DNA from: Bradyrhizobium retamae | GTDB taxonomy: Bacteria; Pseudomonadota; Alphaproteobacteria; Rhizobiales; Xanthobacteraceae | Length of the DNA stretch: 64,000 nt | Assembly: GCF_001440415.1 (NCBI RefSeq) | Contig: NZ_LLYA01000024.1 | Location: forward strand, 124,001 to 188,000 | Direction of reading: 5' to 3' | Shown here: in pieces, positions 24,434-32,255 of the stretch | Layout of the letters: every line of letters starts with the position of its first letter | How positions within the stretch are numbered: position 1 is the stretch's first letter | The notes under the pieces: model-generated | What the model saw: the letters and a program-made list of their open reading frames with translations, nothing else | The model's database searches: none | What the model was told of the DNA's origin: nothing | Program-made: the position numbers and the translations under genes

Positions 24434-24468
24434 TGTGCCCAATATAGCACATTTTCGGCAAAAATCAA
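24434..24468 (-). promoter_or_regulatory. Candidate sigma-70 promoter of carD with overlapping inverted repeat
   Basis: On the minus strand TTGATT (24463-24468) and TATATT (24441-24446) are separated by 16 bases, a good vegetative promoter. The -10 box is bracketed by TGTGC (24434-24438) and GCACA (24447-24451), a possible operator. It lies about 100 bases upstream of the carD start. Confidence 0.5.
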
Positions 24469-24604
24469 TGATTTACGCCGGGTTCCGGGCCCTTACGGGG
24501 CGGTTTCCGTCATAAGACCGCTAACAGGGTTAAATCCGACAGGCGCGTTCGGTTCAGATTGAGGCGGAAATCAGGCTCGGCGAGCCCTCAACTTATCCAC
24601 AGGC

Positions 24605-24943
24605 TTAGTCGCCGCTACCGGGTTCCTTGGAAAAATATTTCTCGAACTTGCCCTCGACACCTTCGAATTCTTTCGCGTCCGGCGGGGCGTCCTTCTTCTG
24701 GGTGATGTTGGGCCAGCTCTTGGCGTACTCGGTGTTGACCTCGAGCCACTTCTCGAGGCCCGGCTCGGTGTCGGGCTTGATGGCATCCGCAGGACATTCG
24801 GGTTCGCAGACGCCACAGTCGATGCATTCGTCGGGATGGATGACCAGCATGTTCTCGCCCTCGTAGAAGCAGTCGACGGGGCAAACCTCAACGCAGTCGG
24901 TATATTTGCACTTGATGCAGGCTTCAGTGACGACGTAAGTCAT
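24605..24943 (-). CDS. fdxA: Ferredoxin FdxA (7Fe-type)
   Basis: 112 residues, standard length for the alphaproteobacterial FdxA. The N-terminal half has the iron-sulfur ligands in [20 protein letters not shown] and [16 protein letters not shown], giving one [3Fe-4S] and one [4Fe-4S] cluster as in Azotobacter FdI-like proteins. The C-terminal half ([20 protein letters not shown]) is the characteristic extension. It carries electrons in the cytoplasm; the partner is unknown. The ATG follows CGGAG. It lies in the conserved carD-fdxA-S4-helicase neighbourhood. Confidence 0.96.
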   Translation of the reverse strand: MTYVVTEACIKCKYTDCVEVCPVDCFYEGENMLVIHPDECIDCGVCEPECPADAIKPDTEPGLEKWLEVNTEYAKSWPNITQKKDAPPDAKEFEGVEGKFEKYFSKEPGSGD

Positions 24944-25067
24944 CCAACGCTCCGAAACGGATCAGTTTTCCGGGGTTTGCGTAGCGCATGCGGTGCGCTG
25001 CCGCAAGGGAAGCAACGGGCCCTTAGCGGCCGTTTTTCAGGCGTCCCTGCGTGCCCTTTCCAGATAG

Positions 25068-25337
25068 TTATTGCTTGTCGTTCTGCAAATCATCGTAGAG
25101 CACGCGCGCCGCCGCAGCGTCGCCGCGCCGCTCGGAAAATCCCACCACTTTCAGGATGCGCACGGTGCGGTCGAGCCCGATCGTCAAGACGTCGCCGACC
25201 TTCACCGAATGTCCCGGCGCCATTTCACGCACGCCGTTGATGCGGACGTGACCGGCCTCGACGAGCGCGGCAGCCGAGGTGCGGGCCTTCACCACCCGCG
25301 CATGCCACAGCCATTTGTCGAGACGCTGCCGCTCCAA
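25068..25337 (-). CDS. S4-domain RNA-binding protein (Hsp15-like)
   Basis: 89 residues. The S4 fold is clear at the N-terminus: RLDKWLWHARVVKARTSAAA, then LVEAGHVRINGVREMAPGHS and VGDVLTI. These proteins (HslR/Hsp15 family) bind the large ribosomal subunit or structured RNA and assist stalled-ribosome recycling. The start is a TTG preceded by GAGAG; no closer ATG exists. It follows the helicase gene by 75 bases on the same strand, so the two may be co-expressed. Confidence 0.88.
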   Translation of the reverse strand: MERQRLDKWLWHARVVKARTSAAALVEAGHVRINGVREMAPGHSVKVGDVLTIGLDRTVRILKVVGFSERRGDAAAARVLYDDLQNDKQ

Positions 25338-25412
25338 CTAATCTCTCGTAGTTTATCTTTCACGCATCGTCTTGACGCGAACCGGTACCCACTTCGCTTG
25401 AAAACGCTTTGG

Positions 25413-28400
25413 CTATTCCTTGCGGCCGGCGAGTTGCTCCTTCAGCGCCGCCAGTTTTGCGAACGGTGAATTCGGATCGACCGGCCGGTCGCGCTCGCGT
25501 GGGCTCGCGCTCGTCGCCCATTGACGATGCGAAGGGCCAGAGTCGCGCTTGTCACGGCCGCCCTTGTCGCGTCCGCCGAACTCACGGCCGCCGCGCTCGC
25601 CCTTGTCGCGGCCACCCTTGCGCTCGCCCTTGTTGCGATCGACTTTGTCGCGGCGCTCGTCGCGGTCGCGGCCCTTGCCCTCAAAACGCTCGCGCGGCGG
25701 ACGGTCCTGACGCGCTTCTGCCGCGGGCGCGCCCTCTGCTGCGGCCGGCGCCGCCGTAGCATCGGCCGGTGCGCCCTCGCGCGGCTTTCTGAACTCGTTG
25801 TGGCGACGGCCACGGCGATGGCGCTGCTCGCGCTGCGCCGCCCCCTCACCGCCTTCGCCGCTTGCCGCTTGCGCGCCCTCGCCCGCGCGGTGATGGCGCT
25901 GGCGGCTGCGGTCGTGATGCGGACGGCGCTCGTCGGAACGGCCGCCGGGCCGCCAGACTTCGACGAGTGCAGGCTCGGCCGGTGTCTCGGGCTTGGCTTC
26001 GGCCGCTGGCGCTTCGACAGAAGCGGCTTCTGCAGGCGCTTCGGCTTCGGTAGGCGCTTCGCTCGCGGTTTCGGGTTCGGCCGCCGCTTCCGCGGCGCTG
26101 ACCGCTTCCGGCGCCTCCTGTTCCGGAGGCGCATCCGCGATCGCGGCTTCCGCCGGTGTGGTCTCGGCGGGCGCAGCTTCCGCCGCAGCAGCGGGTTCTT
26201 CGGCGGCCACCGGGGTCACATCCGGCAGCAGCGACGCCGACGATCGTGCGGGCTCGTCGCTGACAGGCACTTCGGCCGCGACTTCTTCCGCCGGCATCTC
26301 TGCCGTCGTCTCGGCGCTCGCCTGAACCGGCGGCGTTTCGGCGGAGACCGTCTCGACGACGGCCTCGGGCGCGGGCTTCGGGGCGAGCTGCGGGCGGCGG
26401 TCCATGCGGTAGCCGAGCGCGCGCAGGATCGAGGCGAAATCCTCTCCGGCGGATCCCGTCAGCGAGGTCATCGCCTGCGTCACCACAAAGCCGCGGCCGT
26501 CGAACGCGCCGGCCGGCTTCTCGCCCGGCGACGTCTCGCGCCACGCCAAAGCGGGACGAATGAGATCGGCGAGACGCTCCAGGATGTCGACGCGCACCGC
26601 ACGCTCGCCGCACTGGCGGTAGCCGAGCACGCGATAGGCATCGCGCGGCAGCGCCTTGTCGACCGGGAACGAGGTGCGCCCCGAGCTCGCCAGATGCTGC
26701 GCGCCTGACAGCGCGGACATATCGACATTGTCCTGCTTCTCGGCCCACAACAGCGAGGCCAACGCGCGCGCCGCGGGCTTCAGAAGCCCCGGGAAATAGA
26801 TGTGATAGGCGCCGAAGCGCACGCCGTACTTTCGCAGCGTCGCGCGCGAGGCTTGGTCGAGATCCTTCATCTCGCTCGCGATCTTCGAGCGCTCCAGCAC
26901 GCCGAGCGCTTCGACGAGCTGGAATGCGATGCCGCGCGCAATACCCGTGATGTCCTCGGCCTTCGACAGGCCGAACAGCGGCCCCAACAGCTTTTCGATA
27001 TGCGTCTTCAGCCACAGATCGAGCCGCGCTTGCACGGCCTCGCGCGGCGCGCCGGAGAGGCGCTCATCGGAAATGATGCGGATGCGCGGATGCAGCGCAT
27101 CGTCGGCCGCGACGAGTTTTGCCACCGCATCGCCGGTCCAGCGGATGGTGCCGTCGGAGGTCAGCACGAACTGGTCATCGGGCGCGGCTGAGAGCTTTTC
27201 CGCGCGCGCGTTGATCTCGCTCGCCAGCACCTGCTGGGCGGCCGCCTGCAACGCTTTCGCGTCCGAGCCGGCTTCCGCCGCATCGGGTGCAAAGGTGAAT
27301 CCATCGAGCCGGCCGATCGCGTGGCCTTCCACAATCACTTCGCCGGTCTTGCCAATTTCCGTATTCAAAACTGAGTTCTCCCGCAGGCGGCGCATCAATA
27401 CACTGGTCCGCCGGTCAACGAAACGCTCCGTAAGCCGTTCATGCAGCGCATCGGATAATTTATTTTCCACCTCACGGGTGATCCCCTGCCAGTGGTCGGG
27501 GTCGGACAGCCAGTCCGGCCGGTTGGCGACGAAGGTCCAGGTGCGGATCTGCGCGATCCGGCCCGACAGCGTGTCGATATCGCCGGTAACGCGGTCGGCC
27601 TGGTCGACCTGGGCGGCAAACCATGCGTCGGGTATCCGACCTTTCTGCATCAGGAATGCATAAAGCGTGGTCACGAGCTCGGCGTGGGCAGCGGGCGCGA
27701 TCTTGCGGTAATCCGGGATCTGGCAGGCGTCCCACAGCCGTTCCACGGCTGGTGCGCCGTGGGCCATGTCCCTCACCTCGCCGTCGCGCGCCGCATGATC
27801 AAGCACGCGCAAATCTTCGGCAATCGGCGCGCGGGTCAAGGCGTCATGCCCCGGCGGCAGCGCCAGCGACACCTGCAAGCTCCCGAGCGAGGAGAAATCC
27901 AGCCTCGAATTCCGCCACTGCAGCATTTTGACGCTGTCGAACGTGTGGTTCTGCAGCGCGTTCACCAGTTCCGGCTCGAACGGTGCACAGCGCCCCGTGG
28001 TGCCGAAGGTGCCGTTGCGTGTGGCGCGCCCGGCGCGGCCCGCGATCTGCGCGAACTCGGCCGGATTGAGCCTGCGGAACTGATAGCCGTCATACTTGCG
28101 GTCGGAGGCAAACGCGACGTGGTCGACGTCGAGATTCAGCCCCATGCCGACGGCGTCGGTGGCGACGAGATAATCGACGTCGCCGTTCTGGAACATCGCG
28201 ACTTGCGCGTTTCGTGTACGTGGCGAGAGCGAGCCGAGCACGACGGCCGCGCCGCCATGCTGGCGGCGGATCAATTCGGCGATCGCGTAGACTTCATCGG
28301 CCGAGAACGCGACGATCGCGGTGCGCCGCGGCTGGCGCGTAATCTTGCGGTCGCCGGCGAATTCGAGCTGCGAGAGCCTCGGACGTGTGACGATGGAAGC

Positions 28401-28850
28401 GCCCGGCAGCAGCCGCTCGATGATCGGGCGCATGGTCGCAGCACCGAGCAGCAGCGTCTCGTCGCGGCCGCGACGGTGCAGGATGCGGTCGGTGAAGACA
28501 TGCCCGCGCTCGAGATCGGCCGCGATCTGGATTTCGTCGACGGCGAGAAACGAGACGTCGAGATCCCTGGGCATCGCCTCGACGGTGGAAACCCAGTAGC
28601 GCGGGTTCTTCGGCTTGATCTTCTCTTCACCCGTGACGAGCGCGACCGCTTCAGTCCCAGCGCGAGCGGCGATCTTGTTGTAGACCTCGCGCGCGAGCAG
28701 CCGCAGCGGCAGGCCGATCACGCCCGACGAATGCCCCAGCATCCGCTCGATGGCCAGATGCGTCTTGCCGGTGTTGGTCGGCCCGAGCACAGCGGTAACC
28801 CCCGCGCCGGGCGCGCGATCAGTCGCGAACTTGGAAGGAGAGAAAGCCAT
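25413..28850 (-). CDS. SUV3-like DEAD/DEAH-box RNA helicase with low-complexity tail
   Basis: 1145 residues. Motif I GPTNTGKT is at 23-30 and motif II DEIQ near 105-108; other helicase motifs are VTGEEKIKP, LLGAATMRPI and QIAGRAGRATRNG (motif VI). This is the mitochondrial SUV3-type superfamily-2 RNA helicase of alphaproteobacteria. Residues from about 470 to 820 are helicase-associated domains. From about 830 the protein becomes low complexity, first Ala/Glu/Pro-rich, then strongly basic with repeated RDKG/ERGG runs, ending SASPRERDRPVDPNSPFAKL and a final conserved helix. It probably unwinds RNA or RNA-DNA duplexes in degradation or ribosome assembly. Several long open frames on the opposite strand are shadows of this tail. 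Confidence 0.93.
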   Translation of the reverse strand: MAFSPSKFATDRAPGAGVTAVLGPTNTGKTHLAIERMLGHSSGVIGLPLRLLAREVYNKIAARAGTEAVALVTGEEKIKPKNPRYWVSTVEAMPRDLDVSFLAVDEIQIAADLERGHVFTDRILHRRGRDETLLLGAATMRPIIERLLPGASIVTRPRLSQLEFAGDRKITRQPRRTAIVAFSADEVYAIAELIRRQHGGAAVVLGSLSPRTRNAQVAMFQNGDVDYLVATDAVGMGLNLDVDHVAFASDRKYDGYQFRRLNPAEFAQIAGRAGRATRNGTFGTTGRCAPFEPELVNALQNHTFDSVKMLQWRNSRLDFSSLGSLQVSLALPPGHDALTRAPIAEDLRVLDHAARDGEVRDMAHGAPAVERLWDACQIPDYRKIAPAAHAELVTTLYAFLMQKGRIPDAWFAAQVDQADRVTGDIDTLSGRIAQIRTWTFVANRPDWLSDPDHWQGITREVENKLSDALHERLTERFVDRRTSVLMRRLRENSVLNTEIGKTGEVIVEGHAIGRLDGFTFAPDAAEAGSDAKALQAAAQQVLASEINARAEKLSAAPDDQFVLTSDGTIRWTGDAVAKLVAADDALHPRIRIISDERLSGAPREAVQARLDLWLKTHIEKLLGPLFGLSKAEDITGIARGIAFQLVEALGVLERSKIASEMKDLDQASRATLRKYGVRFGAYHIYFPGLLKPAARALASLLWAEKQDNVDMSALSGAQHLASSGRTSFPVDKALPRDAYRVLGYRQCGERAVRVDILERLADLIRPALAWRETSPGEKPAGAFDGRGFVVTQAMTSLTGSAGEDFASILRALGYRMDRRPQLAPKPAPEAVVETVSAETPPVQASAETTAEMPAEEVAAEVPVSDEPARSSASLLPDVTPVAAEEPAAAAEAAPAETTPAEAAIADAPPEQEAPEAVSAAEAAAEPETASEAPTEAEAPAEAASVEAPAAEAKPETPAEPALVEVWRPGGRSDERRPHHDRSRQRHHRAGEGAQAASGEGGEGAAQREQRHRRGRRHNEFRKPREGAPADATAAPAAAEGAPAAEARQDRPPRERFEGKGRDRDERRDKVDRNKGERKGGRDKGERGGREFGGRDKGGRDKRDSGPSHRQWATSASPRERDRPVDPNSPFAKLAALKEQLAGRKE

Positions 28851-28890
28851 TCTGTGCAGGTGTTTCTTATTTAGGTGCGAGCGCCCAGCC

Positions 28891-29012
28891 CGTCATTGCG
28901 AGGCACCCGGTCGGCGCAAAGCGCCGCCGGATGACAGGCTCCGCGAAGCAATCCATAGCGCCACACGTGTGGAGGTATGGATTGCTTCGTCGCTTCGCTT
29001 CTCGCAATGACG
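28891..29012. repeat. Dispersed inverted repeat (CGTCATTGCGAG type), copy 2
   Basis: It starts CGTCATTGCGAG and ends TTCTCGCAATGACG; inner arms are CGCGAAGCAATCCATA and TATGGATTGCTTCGTCGC around CGCCACACGTGTGG. A complete copy of the element seen at 22614. Confidence 0.9.
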
Positions 29013-29353
29013 GAAAAACGCGGAGTTTCTCTTTCGTTTGGCACTAACTGCGCCGATTCTGTTTCACTTTGCGACGGCGATGCGGTCGCGGCTTAAGCTC
29101 TGGAACGAGTCTGGAACGAATCGCGTCCGAATCGCTGACTCCTCCCGAGACCCGATACGTTCACCGCAACATCTCGCGCTGAAGCGCTGCGGGCAACACT
29201 AGATCAAGTTTAAGGCGGCTCCACAAGCGACGGTTTCGGGACCAATTTCTTAAAGACCGGAGTCGAATCAGAAGTGGTCAAGAGTCAACATGATTCATGG
29301 CGGTTGCATCGACTTCGTCGGAGGGAGCTCCTCTCCCTCGCCCCTTGCGGGAC

Positions 29354-29470
29354 CTTCCCTTCTCCCCTTGTGGGAGAAGGTGGCGCGAAGCGCCGGATGG
29401 AGAACCCCTCACCCCGTCGCCGAACTTCGTTCGGCGCCACCCTCTCCCACAAGAGGAGGGGGGAAGAAGG
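29354..29470. repeat. Paired palindromic repeats (CCCTTCTCCCC type)
   Basis: One unit CCCTTCTCCCCTTGTGGGAG...GGCGCGAAGCGCC and an inverted partner CTCTCCCACAAGAGGAGG lie head to head, making a large stem-loop between the helicase and DUF3108 genes. Confidence 0.85.
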
Positions 29471-29472
29471 CC

Positions 29473-30375
29473 TCAATTCGTCTTCGCTACCCGTGGCGGC
29501 ATCGCCGTCGTCACGAACGACGTCGCTTCCAGCATCGCAAGGCCAAACGGCGTCGGGATCGTCATGCGGAACGGAACCAAGACGCGCGTCCCCGCAATCG
29601 GCACGAAGGTGATCTCGATCCGCCGTTCGCTCGCGAGATATTTGATCACGGGGCGATCGGGGATGTAGCCCGCGACGGGGTTGAAATAGATCGCGCAGAC
29701 CAGCGCCGGCCCGTGATAGCCCTTTTCGGCTTTGACCGTTTCCATGCGCTTGTAATCGAGCTTGAGATCGTAGCGCATGCGTCCGTCGAAAATCCCGGCT
29801 CCGGTGCGGCAGGAATCCGGCGCCAGCACTTCGCCATTGCCGGGCACGCGCAGCAGTGAGCCCGTCATGGGATCGAGCACGCTTTTGCGGTGCGCGTCGG
29901 TGACGGGAATGCGGCCGGGATCGACCGGCGGCGCCGGGTCGATCGAAAATTCCTTCACGCCGCCATTGGCCAGCGAAATCCGGATAGTCTCGGATTTCTT
30001 CTGCGTGGTGGTGGTCGCGGTATAGGCGTTCGCGACCAGCGCGCCGTTCACGATGCGACCCTGGCTGGCGCCGGAACCGGTGCCGCCGGCAAACGCCTTC
30101 AACAGCCCGGCCGTGCCGCCTTGCGCCGAGGCCGAAAACACATCGTCGCCGATTTCGATGGTCCAGCTTCCCTTGCCGACCGGAATGCCCGCCAGCGTCG
30201 CCTCATAATGCGCATCCAGCCGTCCCTGCGCGGAAGCTGTCTGCGGCGCGAGTAAGCCCCACGCGGCGCACAGGCCGATGGCGAGGCCGAGCCTTGCGGA
30301 GAGGGTTTGGCGCGAAACGGCGCATCTGGCAGTCACGAATGGAAAATCCAGGGATCGGCGCGATTGGGTGTTCAT
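29473..30375 (-). CDS. DUF3108 domain-containing periplasmic protein
   Basis: 300 residues. The N-terminus has a long signal peptide with hydrophobic core LGLAIGLCAAWGLLAPQTAS. The mature part contains the DUF3108 pattern LDAHYEATLAGIPVGKGSWT near its beginning and VKAEKGYHGPALVCAIYFNP later, in a likely beta-rich lipocalin-like fold. The function is unknown; members occur beside rpmB in many alphaproteobacteria. It is divergent from rpmB with a 339-base intergenic region. Start at the ATG giving the full signal peptide; an internal ATG is not better. Confidence 0.87.
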   Translation of the reverse strand: MNTQSRRSLDFPFVTARCAVSRQTLSARLGLAIGLCAAWGLLAPQTASAQGRLDAHYEATLAGIPVGKGSWTIEIGDDVFSASAQGGTAGLLKAFAGGTGSGASQGRIVNGALVANAYTATTTTQKKSETIRISLANGGVKEFSIDPAPPVDPGRIPVTDAHRKSVLDPMTGSLLRVPGNGEVLAPDSCRTGAGIFDGRMRYDLKLDYKRMETVKAEKGYHGPALVCAIYFNPVAGYIPDRPVIKYLASERRIEITFVPIAGTRVLVPFRMTIPTPFGLAMLEATSFVTTAMPPRVAKTN

Positions 30376-30714
30376 TTAGGCAGAAATATCCGGCAAGCAA
30401 CGCATGTTTTCGCGAAAACCACGCTTCCTAGGGACGTTTCATCGCCGCCCGCGGCTCGCGGGAAGGCCAAAGTCTTTCCTTAAGCGAAAGCCATGATGTC
30501 GGCGCGGATTGCGCCCTTTATATGATGGCTTAAGTGGCTGGAACCCCTGACAAACAGGCCGATTTCGCGTAGCGAACCGGCCCAAGAACCTTGACCCCGT
30601 GGCCGTCTCCCCCTATACGTCCGCGGTTCCTGGAAATGGACGCGATTTTGGACCCCCGCGGGCGCCTGCGAGAAGCGGCTCGGCTATGGCGGGGATGGAA
30701 AAGGATTTTGCAAG
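30376..30714. other. Divergent intergenic region upstream of rpmB
   Basis: A 339-base gap between the divergent DUF3108 gene and rpmB. It must hold both promoters. A TATATG near 30519-30524 could be the rpmB -10 box, but no good -35 is evident. No gene or repeat is seen. Confidence 0.55.
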
Positions 30715-31023
30715 ATGTCCCGGCGCTGCGAACTGACGGCCAAGGGCCCCCAGGTGGGCCACAAGGTGAGCCACTCCAACATCAAGACCAAGCGGCGCTT
30801 CCTGCCGAACCTTGTCAATGTCACCTTCATCTCGGACGCGCTCGCCCGCAACGTGCGCCTGCGCGTCTCGACCAATGCGCTCAAGAGCGTCGACCACAAT
30901 GGCGGCTTCGATGCCTACCTCCTGAAGGCCAAGGCCGACGTCCTCTCCCCCCGCGCCCTCGAGCTGAAGCGCGCGATCGAGAAGAAAGTCGGCAAGCCCG
31001 CCCCCGTGAAGAAGGCGAGCTGA
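30715..31023 (+). CDS. rpmB: 50S ribosomal protein L28
   Basis: 102 residues, the usual length in Rhizobiales. It begins [20 protein letters not shown] and has [17 protein letters not shown], the L28 signature, with the extended basic C-terminus. It binds 23S rRNA in the large subunit. AAGGA lies ten bases before the ATG. A strong terminator follows, so rpmB is monocistronic here. Confidence 0.98.
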   Translation: MSRRCELTAKGPQVGHKVSHSNIKTKRRFLPNLVNVTFISDALARNVRLRVSTNALKSVDHNGGFDAYLLKAKADVLSPRALELKRAIEKKVGKPAPVKKAS

Positions 31024-31056
31024 GCAAAGCTTAAATCGGCGGATCGAAATTCGGAG

Positions 31057-31085
31057 CGGCCGGGTCGGAAGACCCGGCCGTTTTT
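31057..31085 (+). terminator. Rho-independent terminator of rpmB
   Basis: Perfect 10-bp stem CGGCCGGGTC / GACCCGGCCG with loop GGAA, then TTTTT. A close relative of this hairpin is at 32128-32164. Confidence 0.92.
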
Positions 31086-31259
31086 GTTGTGGCGCGCCCC
31101 ACCCTCCCCTATCCGTCATGGCCGGGCTTGTCCCGGCCATCCACGTCTTTCTTGCCGTGAACACACACCGTAGTTTCACGGTGTGTGTTCACGCGCATGC
31201 GCGCTTGCCCACTTCCTGCGGTTGCTCTTGTATGCAATCGGGTCTGGGGGGCTTATGTC

Positions 31260-31997
31260 ATGCGTAATTTGGGAATCGTGGCGCTTTGCGCCGCGTTGGG
31301 CGGCTGCGTTTCGAACGGCGAAACCATTGCGTTTCGTGCTTCCAATCCACAGCAACAGGCGATGATGCGCGACGGGCAACCGGCGCTCGTCTCGCGCCAG
31401 AAGAGTTCGCTGGTGCTGGTCCGCCCGGCATCGCGCAAATTGCAAGCGAACGGACGCCCGGTGTTTGTCGTCGGCATCAACAACATCGGCAAGCAGCCAA
31501 CGGAATTCCGCGTGGCGCAAGTGGAAGCCGTCCAGCACGTCGGCGCCTCCGACTTCGGGATGCAGATCGTCACCTTCGAAATGCTGCAGCAGGAGGAGAA
31601 AAACCGGCAGGTGGCGGCAGCCATTCTGACTGGTGTTGCCGGTGCTGCGAACGCCTACAGCGCCTCTCAGGCAGGTCACGGCACCTATACGACACCAAGC
31701 GGCCGCACAGGTACGTTCTACAGCCCGACAGCCGCTGTGATCGCACAGAACAACGCCGCCATCCAGAACGAAGCCATGTTCGCCGCCACCATCGAAACGG
31801 GACAACGCAACATGGCCATGCTTGAGCAGACGGTCATCAAGGACAACACGCTGATGCCCGGCGAATGGTACGGCGGCCAGTTGCACATTGCGCCGCCGAC
31901 GGATCAGGGCAGCGGAAAGAAGAGCTACACGATCGTGATTACTGTCGGGCAGGATCGGCATGTGGTGGACGTTAATCAGGGGCCGGCGGGGACGTAG
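31260..31997 (+). CDS. Hypothetical lipoprotein (245 aa)
   Basis: A short lipoprotein signal MRNLGIVALCAALGGC (lipobox LGGC, Cys16) is followed by a 230-residue mature protein that I do not recognise. Notable parts are SSLVLVRPASRKLQANGRPV, a Gln/Asn/Ala-rich central helix (VIAQNNAAIQNEAMFAATIE) and a beta-rich end, SYTIVITVGQDRHVVDV. It may be attached to the inner face of the outer membrane. The ATG used gives the lipobox at the right distance; upstream in-frame codons were rejected. It is bracketed by the rpmB terminator and a near copy of it, which suggests an inserted segment. Confidence 0.75.
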   Translation: MRNLGIVALCAALGGCVSNGETIAFRASNPQQQAMMRDGQPALVSRQKSSLVLVRPASRKLQANGRPVFVVGINNIGKQPTEFRVAQVEAVQHVGASDFGMQIVTFEMLQQEEKNRQVAAAILTGVAGAANAYSASQAGHGTYTTPSGRTGTFYSPTAAVIAQNNAAIQNEAMFAATIETGQRNMAMLEQTVIKDNTLMPGEWYGGQLHIAPPTDQGSGKKSYTIVITVGQDRHVVDVNQGPAGT

Positions 31998-32127
31998 AGC
32001 GAGGTGTGCGGCATCCATGGTCCTGCTGATCATGATGGTTCTGCACGCCGATCGCGAGGGCTAGATGAGGCGGATTTGGCAGGTGGGCTGAGAGTGCCGG
32101 GCTGAGCGGATAGATTTGAGAGTTTGG

Positions 32128-32164
32128 AGCGGCGGGGTCGAAAGACCCAGCCGCTTTTTGTTTT
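32128..32164 (+). terminator. Rho-independent terminator after the lipoprotein gene
   Basis: AGCGGCGGGGTC / GACCCAGCCGCT (one mismatch) with loop GAAA and TTTTTGTTTT. Stem, loop and flanking TTTGGAGC resemble the rpmB terminator (31057-31085). It separates the lipoprotein gene from the downstream three-gene operon. Confidence 0.88.
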
Positions 32165-32174
32165 GGAGGACTGG

Positions 32175-32203
32175 TTGCACAATTGCGTTGGTACAAGCAC
32201 AAT
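32175..32203 (+). promoter_or_regulatory. Possible promoter of the RelA-domain operon
   Basis: TTGCAC (32175-32180) and CACAAT (32198-32203) with 17 bases between them, lying after the terminator and about 50 bases before the first ATG. The -10 match is only four of six, so this is tentative. Confidence 0.3.
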
Positions 32204-32255
32204 CTCCTCGTCCAACGGACGATATTTAGACTCCGCTCGGCGAGCGAGAGGTCAA

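Larger units (their letters stand above)
28851..29472. other. Intergenic region rich in dispersed repeats
   Basis: This 622-base gap holds two dispersed elements (28891-29012 and 29354-29470) and about 340 bases between them without a recognisable gene, RNA or terminator. The helicase and DUF3108 genes both read away to the left on the minus strand. Confidence 0.75.

Noticed and set aside
25521..28874. Very long open frames on the + strand opposite the helicase (395 and 460 codons)
   Set aside because: They are mirror images of the high-G+C helicase coding frame and its low-complexity tail; composition is Arg/Ala/Gly-rich without any domain, and the minus strand has clear helicase motifs.
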